Assembly (NCBI GenBank): GCA_039619475.1
Contig: CM077116.1
Location: forward strand, 22,827,191-22,891,190
Source: Icerya purchasi
Lineage: Eukaryota; Arthropoda; Insecta; Hemiptera; Monophlebidae
Direction of reading: 5' to 3'
Length of the DNA stretch: 64,000 nt
Part shown: positions 11,505 through 23,340 of the stretch, in pieces
How positions within the stretch are numbered: the first letter of the stretch is position 1
Layout of the letters: every line of letters begins with the position of its first letter
Made by a program: the position numbers and the translations under genes
The notes under the pieces: model-generated
Database searches by the model: none
What the model was told of the DNA's origin: nothing
The model's input: only the letters and a program-made list of their open reading frames with translations

Positions 11505-12536
11505 TTTTTTTTTTTTTTTTTTTACCCCCCCTTGGGTTTGCTAGCAAAGAGCATTAGCCCAGCAAAAAGGAATAGACACATGGAATAGAATAGAAATTAT
11601 ATTTTTATTCTGTCGGCAATGGAATCAAGGAACACCCCTAGGACAGGAACAACAGAGATAGTAGGTAGAGAAAGAACATAAGAGGCGTTGAAAGGAGCAG
11701 GAAGACCAATCTTTAAAAGATGACAATAAAGTAACTCACGCTCGCGAGATAAACCGAAGCACTCGAAGAGCACGTGATTCGCATCGCAAACATACTGGGA
11801 ACCTTCAGGATCCAATGGACAAAAAGGAGAATCAGCCAAAGAGAAGCGATTTAGTGAAGAAGGAAGGAGACTATGCGAGAAACGGAGGCGAGATAATTTA
11901 GTAATTATGGACCGATGCAAACTGGGAAACTCATAGAACCAAGGACGAGGGGGAGGAACAGGATTAATCAAGAGATAAAAGGAATTAGGATTAGTGAAAA
12001 GAGATACATAAACAGAATGCCAAAGTCTAAGATGGCAGGATTTAGTTGGAAGAAGAATATTGTGTGCTGGAACCCTACTAATAAAATTCCCATTGGAAAC
12101 AGCAGCTTTAGCAAGGAGGTCGACGGCTACATTTCCATCAATGCCTGCATGTCCTGGAATCCAAAGAAAGTCAATCTGGGTACACGTCGATGAGGATAGA
12201 TCATGAAGAAGAGAACGAATAGAAAGGATAATAGCATCAGTGGAAGGAGAAAGGGAAGGTGGAGATAGCGCTAGAAGAACACTTAAAGAATCAGAAACAA
12301 TAAGGAATTTGGAAGAACTTGCAGAAGAGGAAATATAAATAATGGCTTGTAGAATGGCAACAGATTCTGCAGTAAAGACAGAACAAAAGGACGGAAGTCT
12401 AAAAGACCGAGAATGAAAGAACTGAGGGCACAAGAATGCCGCCCCAACTCCGATCGGGCTCTTCGATCCGTCAGTAAAAATTAAAGAGTGATCACGGAAT
12501 AGAGAGTTTATTGTATTATTAAATTCCATACTGACG
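11505..12536 (-). mobile_element. 5'-truncated I-like element inserted into the R4/Dong-like remnant
   Basis: The element lies on the - strand. Its poly(A) appears as a T-run ending near 11523, followed by a 3' tail (complement of ACCCCCC, TTGGGTTTGC) that recurs at 33.4 kb. It reaches upstream only to the start of RNase H, so about three quarters of the element is missing. Imperfect 13-bp duplications flank it (11492-11504 and 12537-12549, two mismatches). It belongs to the same lineage as the 0.3-4.1 kb element but is clearly a different, diverged copy. Confidence 0.85.
11597..12529 (-). CDS. RNase H and Cys/His tail of the truncated I-like element
   Basis: An uninterrupted 310-residue frame on the - strand. 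RNase H blocks are HSLIFTDGSKSPIGVGAAF (residues 14-32), FTAESVAILQAI, VSDSLSVLLAL and WIPGHAGIDGNVAVDLLAKA. The C-terminal part ends in CPLDPEGSQYVCDANHVLFEC, matching the Cys/His region of the 0.3-4.1 kb copy. The frame extends a few codons upstream of the annotated start, to the truncation point. The ORF is intact for its length, but it is only a fragment of ORF2 with no promoter of its own, so it is not expected to work. Confidence 0.8.
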   Translation of the reverse strand: MEFNNTINSLFRDHSLIFTDGSKSPIGVGAAFLCPQFFHSRSFRLPSFCSVFTAESVAILQAIIYISSSASSSKFLIVSDSLSVLLALSPPSLSPSTDAIILSIRSLLHDLSSSTCTQIDFLWIPGHAGIDGNVAVDLLAKAAVSNGNFISRVPAHNILLPTKSCHLRLWHSVYVSLFTNPNSFYLLINPVPPPRPWFYEFPSLHRSIITKLSRLRFSHSLLPSSLNRFSLADSPFCPLDPEGSQYVCDANHVLFECFGLSRERELLYCHLLKIGLPAPFNASYVLSLPTISVVPVLGVFLDSIADRIKI

Positions 12537-13245
12537 ATATGAGAGATTTAACGTACACCTGGTTAAAAAAGGGAAAATTGTACCCGGAAACGGAAGGCTC
12601 TTCGTCTTCGCTATACAGGATCAAGTAATATCAACAAAAAAAACACTAAAAATATAAAATTAAAGATAACAATATGCAAAACGATCAGTGTAGAAAATGT
12701 CACCAAACAAAGGAAACCATAGAACATATAACAGGAGGTTATTGCCTGCTAGCAGCAACATAATATACAGAAAGACACGATAATGTAACAAAAATAATTC
12801 ATCAAGAAACATCAAAAAAATACAATTTAATAACCGATAATCAGCCATATTACAAATATAACCCAAAAAGAATCTTAGAAAACAAAACCATTAAACTCTG
12901 TATCCGGATACAACAGTATTAACGGATCATACAGTTAAATAGACCAGATATAATTTTAATCAAACAAGAAATACATATTTAATAGATATATGATAACAAC
13001 GTAGAGAAGAAATATAACGAAAAAAATAATGAAATACCATCAGCAACAGAAATCAAACAGATTTGGAAGCAGCAAAAAATTATAGTAGTACCATTAATAC
13101 TATCGGTTACCGGAATAAAATTATGAGCTCTCTCATAGGAGGATTAAACACTCTTCAGATTCCAAATACACACACACACACACATAAGCACAAAAGGCGG
13201 TTATTCTGAACACATGTAACATAGTCTGAAAATTCCTAAGCCAAT
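12537..13245 (+). pseudogene. R4/Dong-like remnant, downstream part with zinc finger and nuclease motifs
   Basis: The frame resumes after the insertion: LTYTWLKKGKLYPETEG follows directly on GKYLNIKD of the left part once one duplication copy is removed. Next come CRKCHQTKETIEHITGGYC (about 12690-12745, Cys-Cys-His-Cys), HDNVTKIIHQE, QPYYKYNPKRILENK and NRPDIILI near 12940. The PD motif is the start of the restriction-like endonuclease used by R2/R4-type elements for target cleavage. Several stops and shifts break the rest. A degraded end (KGGYSEHM region, 13190-13245) follows a (CA)n tract. Confidence 0.7.
13168..13184. repeat. (CA)n microsatellite
   Basis: Short CA run lying within the tail end of the R4/Dong-like remnant. 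It probably expanded after insertion. Confidence 0.85.
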
Positions 13246-14128
13246 AAAACAGCAAAAATAATAAGAACGAAATAATATAGATCAGAATAATACAATTAAG
13301 CAGCAATGACTTGATTATTATCACAAACTGTAATAAATACCGGAAAGAACATTCCGAAAATAAAATGATTCAATTCAATTTATTTACAGTATTAGAAGAT
13401 ATACCACTAAAACTACATTACTATATTTAATTTTAGGCCGCATATGCGCAATGGTTGCGCGAGTAGCGGAATCCATGTTAATTTACATGGATTAAACTTC
13501 TACATGCAATGTGGATCACATTTCCATTTATGCAGATTATGTTTAACCTATGTTTACAGTTTATTTGGAGCTAGTAAACTTAATATTATATACAAAATGA
13601 AAAATAAACTACGCCTACACGGTTCAAACTCCTTCATATTCACACGTACACTTACATAATTACATATAACGAAATATATTCCTTAATTCTAACAAATCCT
13701 TCGAAAGAATGTAAATACTTAATGCTGCAGATAAAATAAATAAATATAATGGGATAGATATAGCAGAAACTATAAATGAAATAAACTAACAAATAATGTA
13801 ATATAAGATAAAATAAATAAATAAAATAAAAGATAAAAATAAGAAAAGAAACACAAAAATATAATTTTGGTGAACAGTTTGAACTATTATGAATTGCTAC
13901 ATTTGCTTCTGATACCTTATAACGAAACGAATAAAATATTTACGATAATAAAACTAATAATAATAAAATTAATGACTATAACAACAAATAATGTAACAAT
14001 GTGATAATAAGAAGAATACTGGTGCACATAAAATGAAATAAAATAAAAAGATGCAAATTTAAGATTACACAATTAAAATTATACATTTAAGATTATATAA
14101 TTAAAATTAGACATTTAAAGTTATACAT

Positions 14129-14164
<36 letters not shown>

Positions 14165-14329
14165 GGTTTGATGATCATTATCATTATTATTGTCGTATCT
14201 TGATCTCAACTTCAGTTAGTATGTTTTTTTGGTAATACAAGTTCCAACCAGAATCTAAGTATCTACTAAATAATATGTAATATTTATGCTGCTTTCAGCA
14301 ATACTGCTTTTTGAAGATTCTTGTAAATT
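13246..14329. other. AT-rich intergenic sequence with an (AAT)n tract
   Basis: Very AT-rich, with several imperfect runs of the AAATAAAATAAA type around 13730-13850 and 14030-14120. An (AAT)n microsatellite lies at 14130-14162. No coding signature was found. Confidence 0.6.
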
Positions 14330-15110
14330 TTTAGAATTTTTTTGATATTGTTCCAAGAACTCTTATGACTATCGGAATGATGCTCGTACGTTTCTCCCAC
14401 AGCCGATTTATTTCGATGATTGGCAAGTGTTTATACTTCATCCCCTGTTCCTTGATATTAATCCGCTCATCTTCTGATGCGTTACACCGATTATCTACAC
14501 TTGCTTCTGTTACTGTTTTATCCGGAATAATGTGTTCTAAATGTTTATCAGTTTGCACCTTGAAATCTTATAGTATTTTGACTTTAATATTTTCTATTAT
14601 TTCTCTTACCCGATGCTTCTAACAGTTTTTCGCTGCAGGAATACTGTATCTTCTACACAGTAACCACTTTTATTATGTCATACGTAACCCTTTAACCCGT
14701 TGTGTAATTTTTCTACATTCACACATGATATGCAATGGAGTTTCATCTCTTATTTGACAAAGTCGTCATTTTGTAGCTTTATGATTTTCATGACGTTACC
14801 GAATTCTTGTGCAGCGAATATTTAACTTGCGACGCCTTTCTTGGCACCCGTAGCTTTACGTCCATGTCTAATTATCGTTACGTTTATCTTTAATACTCTT
14901 GAAAAATTTTCCATGTAAAGCATTATTCTTTTAGTTACTGAGTCGTTCTTTATACTGGTCTTTTCTGTATTTAGTTTTAATATCATTTGCCTTTAAAATC
15001 TTCTATAGTTCAACTATTTAATTTTGCAGAACTTTTGTTAATCTATTCTCATTTAAGCCTCTTTCACAATCTGTTGCATATGAAGTAAGTTTGTTCCTCT
15101 GATCGCTATC
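14330..15110 (-). pseudogene. R4/Dong-like retrotransposon remnant, C-terminal part
   Basis: On the - strand a Cys/His motif appears near 14760-14720 (CQIRDETPLHIMCEC). Downstream an open stretch follows (14558-14331) with TDKHLEHIIPDKTV, then KYKHLPIIEINRLWEKRT and IPIVIRVLGTISKKF. This order (zinc finger, PD nuclease motif, the KY...EI.RLW block, then the P.VI..LGT.S end) is the C-terminus of elements with a restriction-like endonuclease. The upstream part to about 15110 is degraded. It is a second copy, in the opposite orientation to the 10.8-13.2 kb one and more diverged. Confidence 0.65.
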
Positions 15111-17312
15111 TCTTCGTGGCTGTGAGGCTTCATGCATGTTTAGCATTTTTCGGGTTTTCTCACCTATCGTTTATATAAAAAAAATAACAAAAAAAAAAAA
15201 AGTTCAAGAAAATATTGGAAATTTTAGAATATTCATAAGAAACTGGCAAATTACAATAATTGCTTTTTGTTCAGGGCGGATAAACTTGTTTTTTATAATT
15301 TGGGTACTATCCCAGCAATAAAGGAAATAAAGGAGAAAAATCAGTCTAATAAGAGAATTACCAGTAGAGATGGAGAGAAAAAGATGTACGCAGCGCTATG
15401 AGAAGGAGAGCGGAAATTGATTATAAAGGAGAGTAAGTTCAGTTGAGAAAGCCCCGGAGAGAGTATTCGAAGAGAGATCACAATAGAGAGATCAGAGTTA
15501 TGTGAAAAGCAAGACGACGGAGATGAGAATAGGGAAGAGGGGAAACAACATGCAAAAAACCAAAAATTAGTCAAACTTATTTCAAAAAATCTGAAGAAAA
15601 TTTGATGAAAAAGCGCTAATGATCAGCTTAATAATGCGCATTCTTATTCTGTAAAGGTGTGACATCGAAAGAATATATTTAGCGTGTTTTAAAAAGTTCT
15701 GAAATTACAGATAAAGATTTAGGATAAAACGGAAAAAAACATCTTTTTAAATAGAAAGATTATGATTTAAATTTGTTAAAAATTTATTTCTACAAAAAAA
15801 AAAAAAGGATGAAAGATTCGGGATTTTCCGTAAATTCAAAAACCCATAACACCATAGATTGCGAGTTTATAACTAAACTAACCGGAGCGGTAATTTTTTG
15901 ATTTTAGCTTTTTAGTTTTGTTTTAATTCGTTTAAAAATTAGCTCTATGTAGAAAACCTTCTGTTTCCGGAAAAAAGAAAAATCAAAATGCTGTCCGGTG
16001 AAAACTTACTAGCCTACCATCGAGCAAATTAACTGTGTCATCGTTACAACAATTATAATTTTTTCTAGCGTATCGCTACAGTACGTCAGCGACATTCGAC
16101 AGCATGTAATCTCTACTCGAATGGCTGCGATTCGTGTCTAAGAATTGACAGATGGAACGAGAAAGCTGAGAGCAGAATGAATAGTTAAGTTCACAACGTA
16201 CATTATCAGAAATGGCGGAGGAAGTTTGGCATAAATGGTAGCGGGGAATTTTTTAAATACGTTGATGATCCTTGCATAGCATAGCTGACTGCATGAAATT
16301 AGAGAATGAAAACATAAATGTCACGAATCTTTTTTGAACCATTTCATTCCAAACTATGTTATACTACAGGCAAGAATAATCGAATAATTACAAATTGACA
16401 TGCAACACGGGATATAAAGTACCGGCTAATTTTTCTTTTTTAAATTGTACGCGGCGAATTAATGAATTTTCTAAGCTCTGTCAAATTTAATTTTACGATT
16501 CTAGGGAAAGCGGTCAGTTTTAAAATCTCTAATTTTTGATAGCGATTGATGCCTCTGGTTATTTCGTCGGTATCGTTAAATTCAAATTACCCTTTAATAA
16601 TTCGCTACCGCTAGAAAAAGGTTTCGCGTTGGCCTAAAACGAAAAAAGAAAAAAAAAACGCTCATTATTTACCGATAGATATTAATATGTTGATGTATAC
16701 CGGGGGGGGGGGGGGGGGCTGTTGACGATAATATCATAATCGACTAATAAAATAACGAGACTGTTGCACAAAACTTACTCTACTTTGTAAAGTCGTTAAA
16801 TTGAACTTTGATTTCCGGCGGGAAAGCAAAAAAGAACAAAAAAGGTCTTTGAAAATTCGAAAAAACGGAAGAGATATTAGAGGTGGCTCGTTCGAAATGG
16901 ATCAGATAAGAGAGGGTATCGTCGAGTACGGGTAATATTTTCGAGGCAATTTATTCGGCGCGCTAATGAAACTTAAAAATGTGCTTCGTCACAATGCCCG
17001 ATGCTCACCTACCTCCCTATGCATTGCTGGGAGGGTCTGATTACTGGCGAATCCTTTTATTGTTATTTCGTCGATACGGATCGCATTTGTCGCGTTTTAC
17101 TAATATTTAAATAGTGCGACGATTTCGCCCCGGTAATGAATTTATCGTTTTCGTTTGTCGACCAAAATGAAAAACTCCTCTTCCCCTATTGCCTGTTTAC
17201 CAGTTCTGGCAGATTGAATTTTATTATGTTCTCCTAAAGATAACCCTCGCGACGAATAGTGGATAATTTGCAACAACTTTCTTCTGTCAGTTTTGAGCTG
17301 TAGCAGGGCAGA
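15111..17312. other. Intergenic, no gene recognised
   Basis: Mixed sequence with a few homopolymer runs (A near 15190 and 15790) and a 17-base G run at 16702-16718. No ORF with recognisable content. Confidence 0.5.
16702..16718 (+). repeat. Poly(G) tract, 17 bases
   Basis: An uninterrupted run of 17 G residues. It could form a G-quadruplex or simply be a slippage product. It may also be a length-uncertain assembly site. Confidence 0.9.
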
Positions 17313-17516
17313 TTGAGATATAAAAATACTATCGGGTTTGTGATGCCCGTTCATTATTTGTTTCCGGAGAGATCGGAAACAATTCCCATCCAAAAGATAG
17401 ATGAAGATATTTCGAATCGCAAAAATCTCCTTCCTATTTCATTAATTAGTAATATCGGTAAAGTCGCCGAACAAATATTTTTCATAAAAATTAATAAATT
17501 TTACAGACACTCGTAA
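17313..17516 (+). pseudogene. Short Jockey-like reverse transcriptase fragment
   Basis: The frame contains NRKNLLPISLISNIGKVAEQ followed by IFFIKINKF. This matches the RT block N.RPISL.SN.GK..E found in Jockey-supergroup elements, with the R replaced by L. Nothing else of the domain is visible on either side; a T-run at 17541-17555 follows. Other Jockey-like remnants on the same strand lie at 40 and 63 kb, but identity of family cannot be judged from such a short piece. Confidence 0.5.
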
Positions 17517-18444
17517 CAACTTATGAAAGCGGTAATTTGTTTTTTTTTTTTTTTTGGACAGTGAGCTTTCTAATAGTTAAACTGGCTGATTGAGTTCTCG
17601 GCGGTTCAAATAAGAATCATCAGACTTGTTGAATGTAGATAGAGTGTTCGATGTTACCTGGTGTATTAAATTAATTTATAAATTTCTAATTACAATATTC
17701 CTATTCTGCTGGATTATTGATGCGACAGAAACTATCAGCGCAAAAATAAAGAAAATTATACCTCGCACTCTCATATTTTTAGGAGCCAAATCTGTTTCCT
17801 TTGTTTAACATTATGAAATATTGAAATAAATATACAAATACGAAAAATATCCAGAAACTCCATATAACAATATATTTATCTGTAGTAATTATCCAGCCCA
17901 TCGCCAACGATAAAGTACATAATATTCGAAAAAAAACAAACTCATTATACATTTTAAAAAGAGATTTAGAATCGTGGGAATTCCTAACGTGCGCTAATGA
18001 ATGGAATACAATAGGAAATTAATTTTAAAGGAGGCAGATTTCGAATCTGTACAAAACGGGAAATAGATTTACATTAGTCTCATTTTTAATTATTTTTTCG
18101 CTTATATTTTAACGTATGGTAATGTTTTATAACTTTAAATATGCAAAAATCTAATATAATTAGTTTCCACTAATCGCGTTGTGTCACCTTTTAATAACGT
18201 TAATAACACAAAAAAAATAAATAATCCAGCAATAATGCGAACAACAATTTCATTATAGAAATTTTTACAGCTGATTTTAGATACACTTCGAGAGCTAATC
18301 GATTAATTTTTGTTTTTCACTTTATTATGTATGAGTCTACAAAGTAATTAATTAAATCATCATTAATTAGCTCCTTAGCTGGTGACGGGAGCTGAACCCA
18401 AATTGTAATTCCGGTTTCTCGCTATATTGGTAATTATATTTATT
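17517..18444. other. AT-rich intergenic sequence
   Basis: No recognisable feature. The ORF at 17626-17808 has no motif. Confidence 0.5.
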
Positions 18445-18665
18445 TTGGGTGTAGCGCGGTAGTTGGTTAAAGTGCTTGGCTACCAAACCAGAGGTGTCAT
18501 AGGTTTTTAAGACTTGTTTCGTTCCGAATTTAAGTCATTTATCTGAAATTGAATATTGGTTATACCAGAGAATTATCTGGGAAAGCAAAGGCGAGTCCCA
18601 CATAAGAAAGCAACTGACCCCAGTTTTCTCTTTAGATCCCCTTATCAAAGATATATGTGGGACTT
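18445..18665 (+). mobile_element. tRNA-derived SINE with hairpin-forming tail
   Basis: 18449-18522 resembles a tRNA: a D-arm/A-box-like stretch (GCGGTAGTTGGTTAAAGTGC), then an anticodon-arm-like TTGGCTACCAA. The T-arm/B-box is degraded (TAGGTTTTTAAGACT). The body downstream carries a perfect 11-bp inverted repeat, AGTCCCACATA at 18594-18604 and its complement at 18654-18664. It is about 220 bp long. A damaged B-box suggests that it can no longer be transcribed by RNA polymerase III. It differs from the SINE family at 19, 30 and 55 kb. Confidence 0.55.
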
Positions 18666-19060
18666 ACTTCATTTTTTACTTACATTTAACATTTCAGGTT
18701 AACTAACGATTTTAATAAATTAAATCGGTATATTATAATAAATGGAAAATTATATTTAACATTGATAAAACCGAAACTACATATATTGTTCACTGAATGT
18801 GCTGCGATGCCTGTAACCATTAGCAGCGTATCCACTGAAAAAAATAGCATAAAATCATGCTCCATGGCAGGCCGAACAGATACCGAGTAAAAATGGTACA
18901 TTTATTTTCGAGCCGTATCCGGTATGTTACATAAGCGCTTTTAAATACAACTAACAAATTTAAAACAAAAACCCGGGTAAGATCGGTGTCCTGATATACC
19001 GGTTATTCTTATATAAACTGCCTATCTTAAATGTAGTGTTCGCGGCAATATGCAAAGCCA

Positions 19061-19303
19061 AAGTGTATAAGAGACTTCGTTTCATACTGATATTGTGAAT
19101 GTTTTATCGCGATAGAAATGCGGTCCTCGATGTGTCTGTCTATATATCGACTAGTGCGCATATGATGGTATTTTGCCATTGTCTTTCGTGTAACTCTGTT
19201 AGCGAATATTTATTATTCGTAATAATTTCCATCGTCGCCTGGGATCGAACTCAGGACACACCTCCGTGATGAAGGTCACTAGCAATTAGAGCGACTGCAA
19301 ATA
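19061..19303 (-). mobile_element. tRNA-derived SINE, family shared with 30.9 and 55.6 kb
   Basis: The tRNA-like head is on the - strand at 19235-19298, with a B-box-like GAGTTCGATCCC. The body to its left aligns with the copies at 30576-30935 and 55255-55640 (shared ATATGATGGTATT, GCCATTG, and the CGTAATAATTTC next to the head). The left boundary is uncertain. The TTTATTATTCGTAATAATTT stretch beside the head is also conserved. The anticodon arm is more diverged here than in the other two copies. Confidence 0.65.
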
Positions 19304-22300
19304 AACACTCAACGCAATGTCCCCAGAATATTCAATCTGTCATATCTAAACGAGCTTTCATATCAGAAAGTTCCGTATTAATTAATAGTGCTGTCAACTG
19401 TACTAGTTTGCGGTTAAAATACAGATCAACATGATGCGCGACTTTGTTGTACTATTGACGGTTTTGCTATCCTAAAGTATTCTAAGTAATTTTGAATCAG
19501 CAAAAGATCGGGGCTTTAACGAAGTGCCGAAGTTGTATGCAGACTTTGTTTGCAGTTATTTGCTGTAAAATTATTTCTTTCTTCAACGTAATTCGAATTA
19601 TCTTTATTTTCATAAGGAAAAGGGATCCATTATTATTTCGTACGCGTGGACGATATTATTTTCATTCACACGTTCGACATTAATTTGCAAATGTACTTTT
19701 TTTAAAAAAAAATATTCTACATTTAATTTCGTAGTAAAGTTTCAATCTTTATCGTAAAAATACAGAAAATTCGACACACAATGCGGCTTTCGAGGCCTAG
19801 TAAATAGCTCTGTTTAAACTGAATAATAGATAAAGAAAAAAAACTCTACCCGTCTTATGTAATTTTTAGCCGATATAATGAAGGCAGGAGAAACTTCAAT
19901 ATGAAAATTAGTCATAAAATGTACGGGATTGCGTTAATTTACTATTTGTAATTTATCATCGGCTAGTATTCGGTCTCGTTGTCGTGGTTGCGGGAGTCGC
20001 CGCAGACATGTATAGAACTAGGTCATCAGCGTATCGTGGATTTTCGGATATGTGCCCCTTTCGAAAAGTGTAACGCGAACAGCGACGGCCTATTTCTGAA
20101 TATTATGACGACCTCGCGCTCGCCGTTATAGAATTTCAGATGGTTCTTAATTTTTTGTTTTTATCAAAACACTTTACTCAAAATACTCACTTTCAACGTG
20201 CAGCAGGAAAGTCGAACATTTGCACCTCTAACCGAGTTTAACGCAAACCAATGAGAACTACTAATTTCGCTGGGCTGATCAAAAGCTCTTTTGAGCAAAG
20301 GAAAAAAAAAACAAAACAAGAACAAAGCCGTTAACTTTAAAGCGGGAAAGTCGATAATCGCATCATTATTAAAAACGTTACGAGTGTAACGCAGAGTTGC
20401 CTTGTAATTTGCATAATAACGTAGCGCGTACGCTGTCGTACCGACATCAGCATTCTTTCGAACATCCGCATAAACTGTATAAAAATGCGCCTTGTTGCGA
20501 TGTTAATTTTTAAGTTTCCATTGTTTGACTCTGATACATAGCGTCGACTGGTGAAAATCTCTCGGCTAACAATTCATCGTCGACTAATAACAAGGCTAGA
20601 GTTGTCTGTGAGAGTGCGGGTCTCTATTGCAGACATGCAGGAAAAGCGAGGAAGATGGATAATCGGGATTTGCAAATTATGGCCCCTAGAAGAAGACGAC
20701 GCTAATGTGTCGAGCTATTCAATAAGGCGCTTCGGAACGGCTTGTGTTACACGCCAGTGTATATTGTTCGGAAGAAGGGTGAAGAACAGTTGGATTAGGC
20801 TGCAGTTTTTGAGCCACCTCGGTAGCGGCTTTGTTTGCATATGCGGACACGGGCGACGCTTCCTTCCGAGACTGCCAAAATGTTGGCGGCGCAGCTCATT
20901 TATTTTCATTAGCTGATTTTCGAGTCGACTTTGCTCGTCACATGTTCTAGCGGGTCGTTACTTGCGCTAAACATATTTAAAACGCAGCCTGCCAAGTTAA
21001 TTTTTATTACGTCTTTCGTCGCTGAGTGTGCGTATTTGATACGGTTAAACGACGTGAGTCCGTAACAGGAAAATTCTGCTGCTTGAGTATCAAATGAGCC
21101 GCGGCCGTTAGAAAAAGCCGATTTCTCAGAATGAGTCCGTCGTCGTCGTCGTTGTCGTCGTCGTCTTGAGACCGCGTTACGGAAAGCTGTAAGAATGTAC
21201 TCTCGTAAAAATGTACTTTAATTGTTCCGCGTACTACGGCGAATTGGCTGTGAAATGTCTAAAATTACATTAAGTCTTTGTTTTCATTTAAAGTCTAACA
21301 ATGCAACCGTTCGGTACATTTTAACATTTGTCTATTTAATGTCGGCGAAATAAAATCCATTCGCAAATTAAGCGACATGAAGCACCGAACGTTGCAGTTT
21401 GTAGACTAATCTTAGCATGTAGTAAAAAGTCACACTAATCATGTAAAATGCAGCAACAGGTTCTAAAAATAATGTGACACATTATAGCTCCGAAGCGGAT
21501 ATTACCACGCGCAGTTACATTTTCTCTAGTCATCGTAGCTTTAATATTCAGTTTCTTTATTGATAATCCTTTCGGTTCTCTCCCCCCCCCCGAAATGGTT
21601 TCCTCAGTAGCTGCTAAAGTATGTGAAATTCGCTTGCTCCACTAACTTGATCCATTTTTCCTTGCCTTATCCAATTCCAAGTTGAGTTTATTGGCAGTTT
21701 GTGTATCACCGTTTTCCCAATATTTTTCATATAGAATGCAATTTTAATGCTTAGTTACTGCTTGGCGATGTGGCTGTGTGGAAGAGTCTGCGAAAAAACT
21801 CTGCTTTTTACCTGTACAGGCTATAGCTGCGCATCTCCTAAAAGCTCAGGTCCTTTCAGATATAAAGCAGTAACATGTTTTTGCTATGTCTGTCAATGGT
21901 TCTCCGTTCCGGTTTTCATCACTGCAATCCCATGCGGGCTTCTATCTGTTGAAGTGTTCCCTATGCCACAACTGCCGTAATTAGCAATATGATAGAGGTA
22001 GTATTTACAGCGGACATGTTGTGTACCTGGAAGTTTATGTTTACGGTACTTTAAAGCACTAAAAATTCCGGCGTACCTAAATTATAGTATCAAACAAGAT
22101 ACTCTCGGTGATAAATACGCGGCGAGATGTTTACTCTTACGGAAATAATAAGCGAGCCCTGGAAAGGGCTATTTTTCTAATAAAATAATTAAGAAATTTA
22201 AACAACGGGATAAAGAAAAAATCGATAGCGGAAATAATTCTAAAAATTCAACAGAAAAAGTACCAAAAGTAAATTAAATCACGAAAGTAAACATAAATAA

Positions 22301-23173
22301 AATCAGAAAATAACGAAAAACGAACTAATAACAATAAACAACACCGGGATAAAACTCAATCACGAATTAACGAGCACGATGAGAAATTAACAGTCACACA
22401 GGTAACAAAGAAGCGAATCTCCATTATCGAATATTAGTGATAAGTGAAAAATCGTTTATATGAAGTATTGTAAAAATTAAAATAAAACACCTATCATTAA
22501 CAGTCTTCTGTACACGTTACATATTCTTCACGGTTGAACTGCAATCTGGGTGAGCACTGTTCTGGTCTGATGCTGTTTTTTCGACTCCATGTCAGTCCCT
22601 TCTTCGCATACGGTGTTATTTTATCCTAACGATAACAGACAGCTCCATCGTATCCCTCTATTTTTCCAACGTTCCGGAGATACTGCTGGGGGAGGCAGCG
22701 TGCCTTTCTTGAGTTAAAATTACGTCTATTTCTTCGTCTATTGTTAATCGGGCGAACGGTTCATTTTTCGCTCTGTTCATTCCTTCAGCGTTAATCTATA
22801 TTATTCGCCGCTTGGTTTATGGTGATTTTCCCGTCATCTGCTTGTAATCTTGGAAAAGGCTGTTTCTGCATTGACTCTGCCGGCCTTGAGTCCGTATATT
22901 TTAGCCAATGTAAATAGCATTGTCTGCACTCCACGAGAAAGACTCCAACTGAAAGTGAAAAAAAAAATACACTATTTCAAAAGTACATGTCCGTTTTGCG
23001 GTAGTTTTAATAAAGTACAATGTATTTCCGGGATTTACGCTTCTCTGAAAAGTTTTTAAAATATCGATTTCTGATAATACGTTCATTAAAATTCAATACA
23101 GGACGATAAAATAAAAAAAAAGTAAACCACTTCCGATAGAAGCACTTTAAAAACGGACATTTTTCAATGTCTA

Positions 23174-23176
<3 letters not shown>
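19304..23176. other. Intergenic, no gene recognised
   Basis: A long stretch without known families. The largest ORF is 20551-20916 (121 residues, see rejected items). A compound GTC repeat lies at 21135-21165. 20,360-21,130 is richer in CpG than its surroundings. No exon with convincing splice sites and protein similarity could be identified. Confidence 0.45.
21135..21165 (+). repeat. (GTC)n trinucleotide repeat
   Basis: About ten GTC-type units with one GTT interruption. It is not inside a recognisable reading frame. Confidence 0.8.
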
Positions 23177-23212
<36 letters not shown>

Positions 23213-23213
23213 G

Positions 23214-23245
<32 letters not shown>

Positions 23246-23280
23246 TATATGTATATGTATATATATATGTATATGTATAT

Positions 23281-23330
<50 letters not shown>

Positions 23331-23340
23331 GTATATATAT
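23177..23340. repeat. TA/TATG microsatellite, about 165 bp
   Basis: An alternating TA tract broken by TATG and TACA variants. It adjoins the dispersed repeat at 23341-23692. The related copy at 62.0-62.2 kb also borders a TA tract in the matching position, so the tract is probably a part of that repeat. It explains the spurious Tyr-Ile ORFs on both strands. Confidence 0.9.

Noticed and set aside
11915..12193. Opposite-strand ORFs in the RNase H fragment (also 1702-1983 and 26173-26503)
   Set aside because: Shadows of retrotransposon coding frames on the other strand.
20551..20916. 121-residue + strand ORF
   Set aside because: No recognisable domain; a TTGCAG before an internal ATG (about 20628) could be a splice acceptor but nothing supports it. 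Not listed as a gene.
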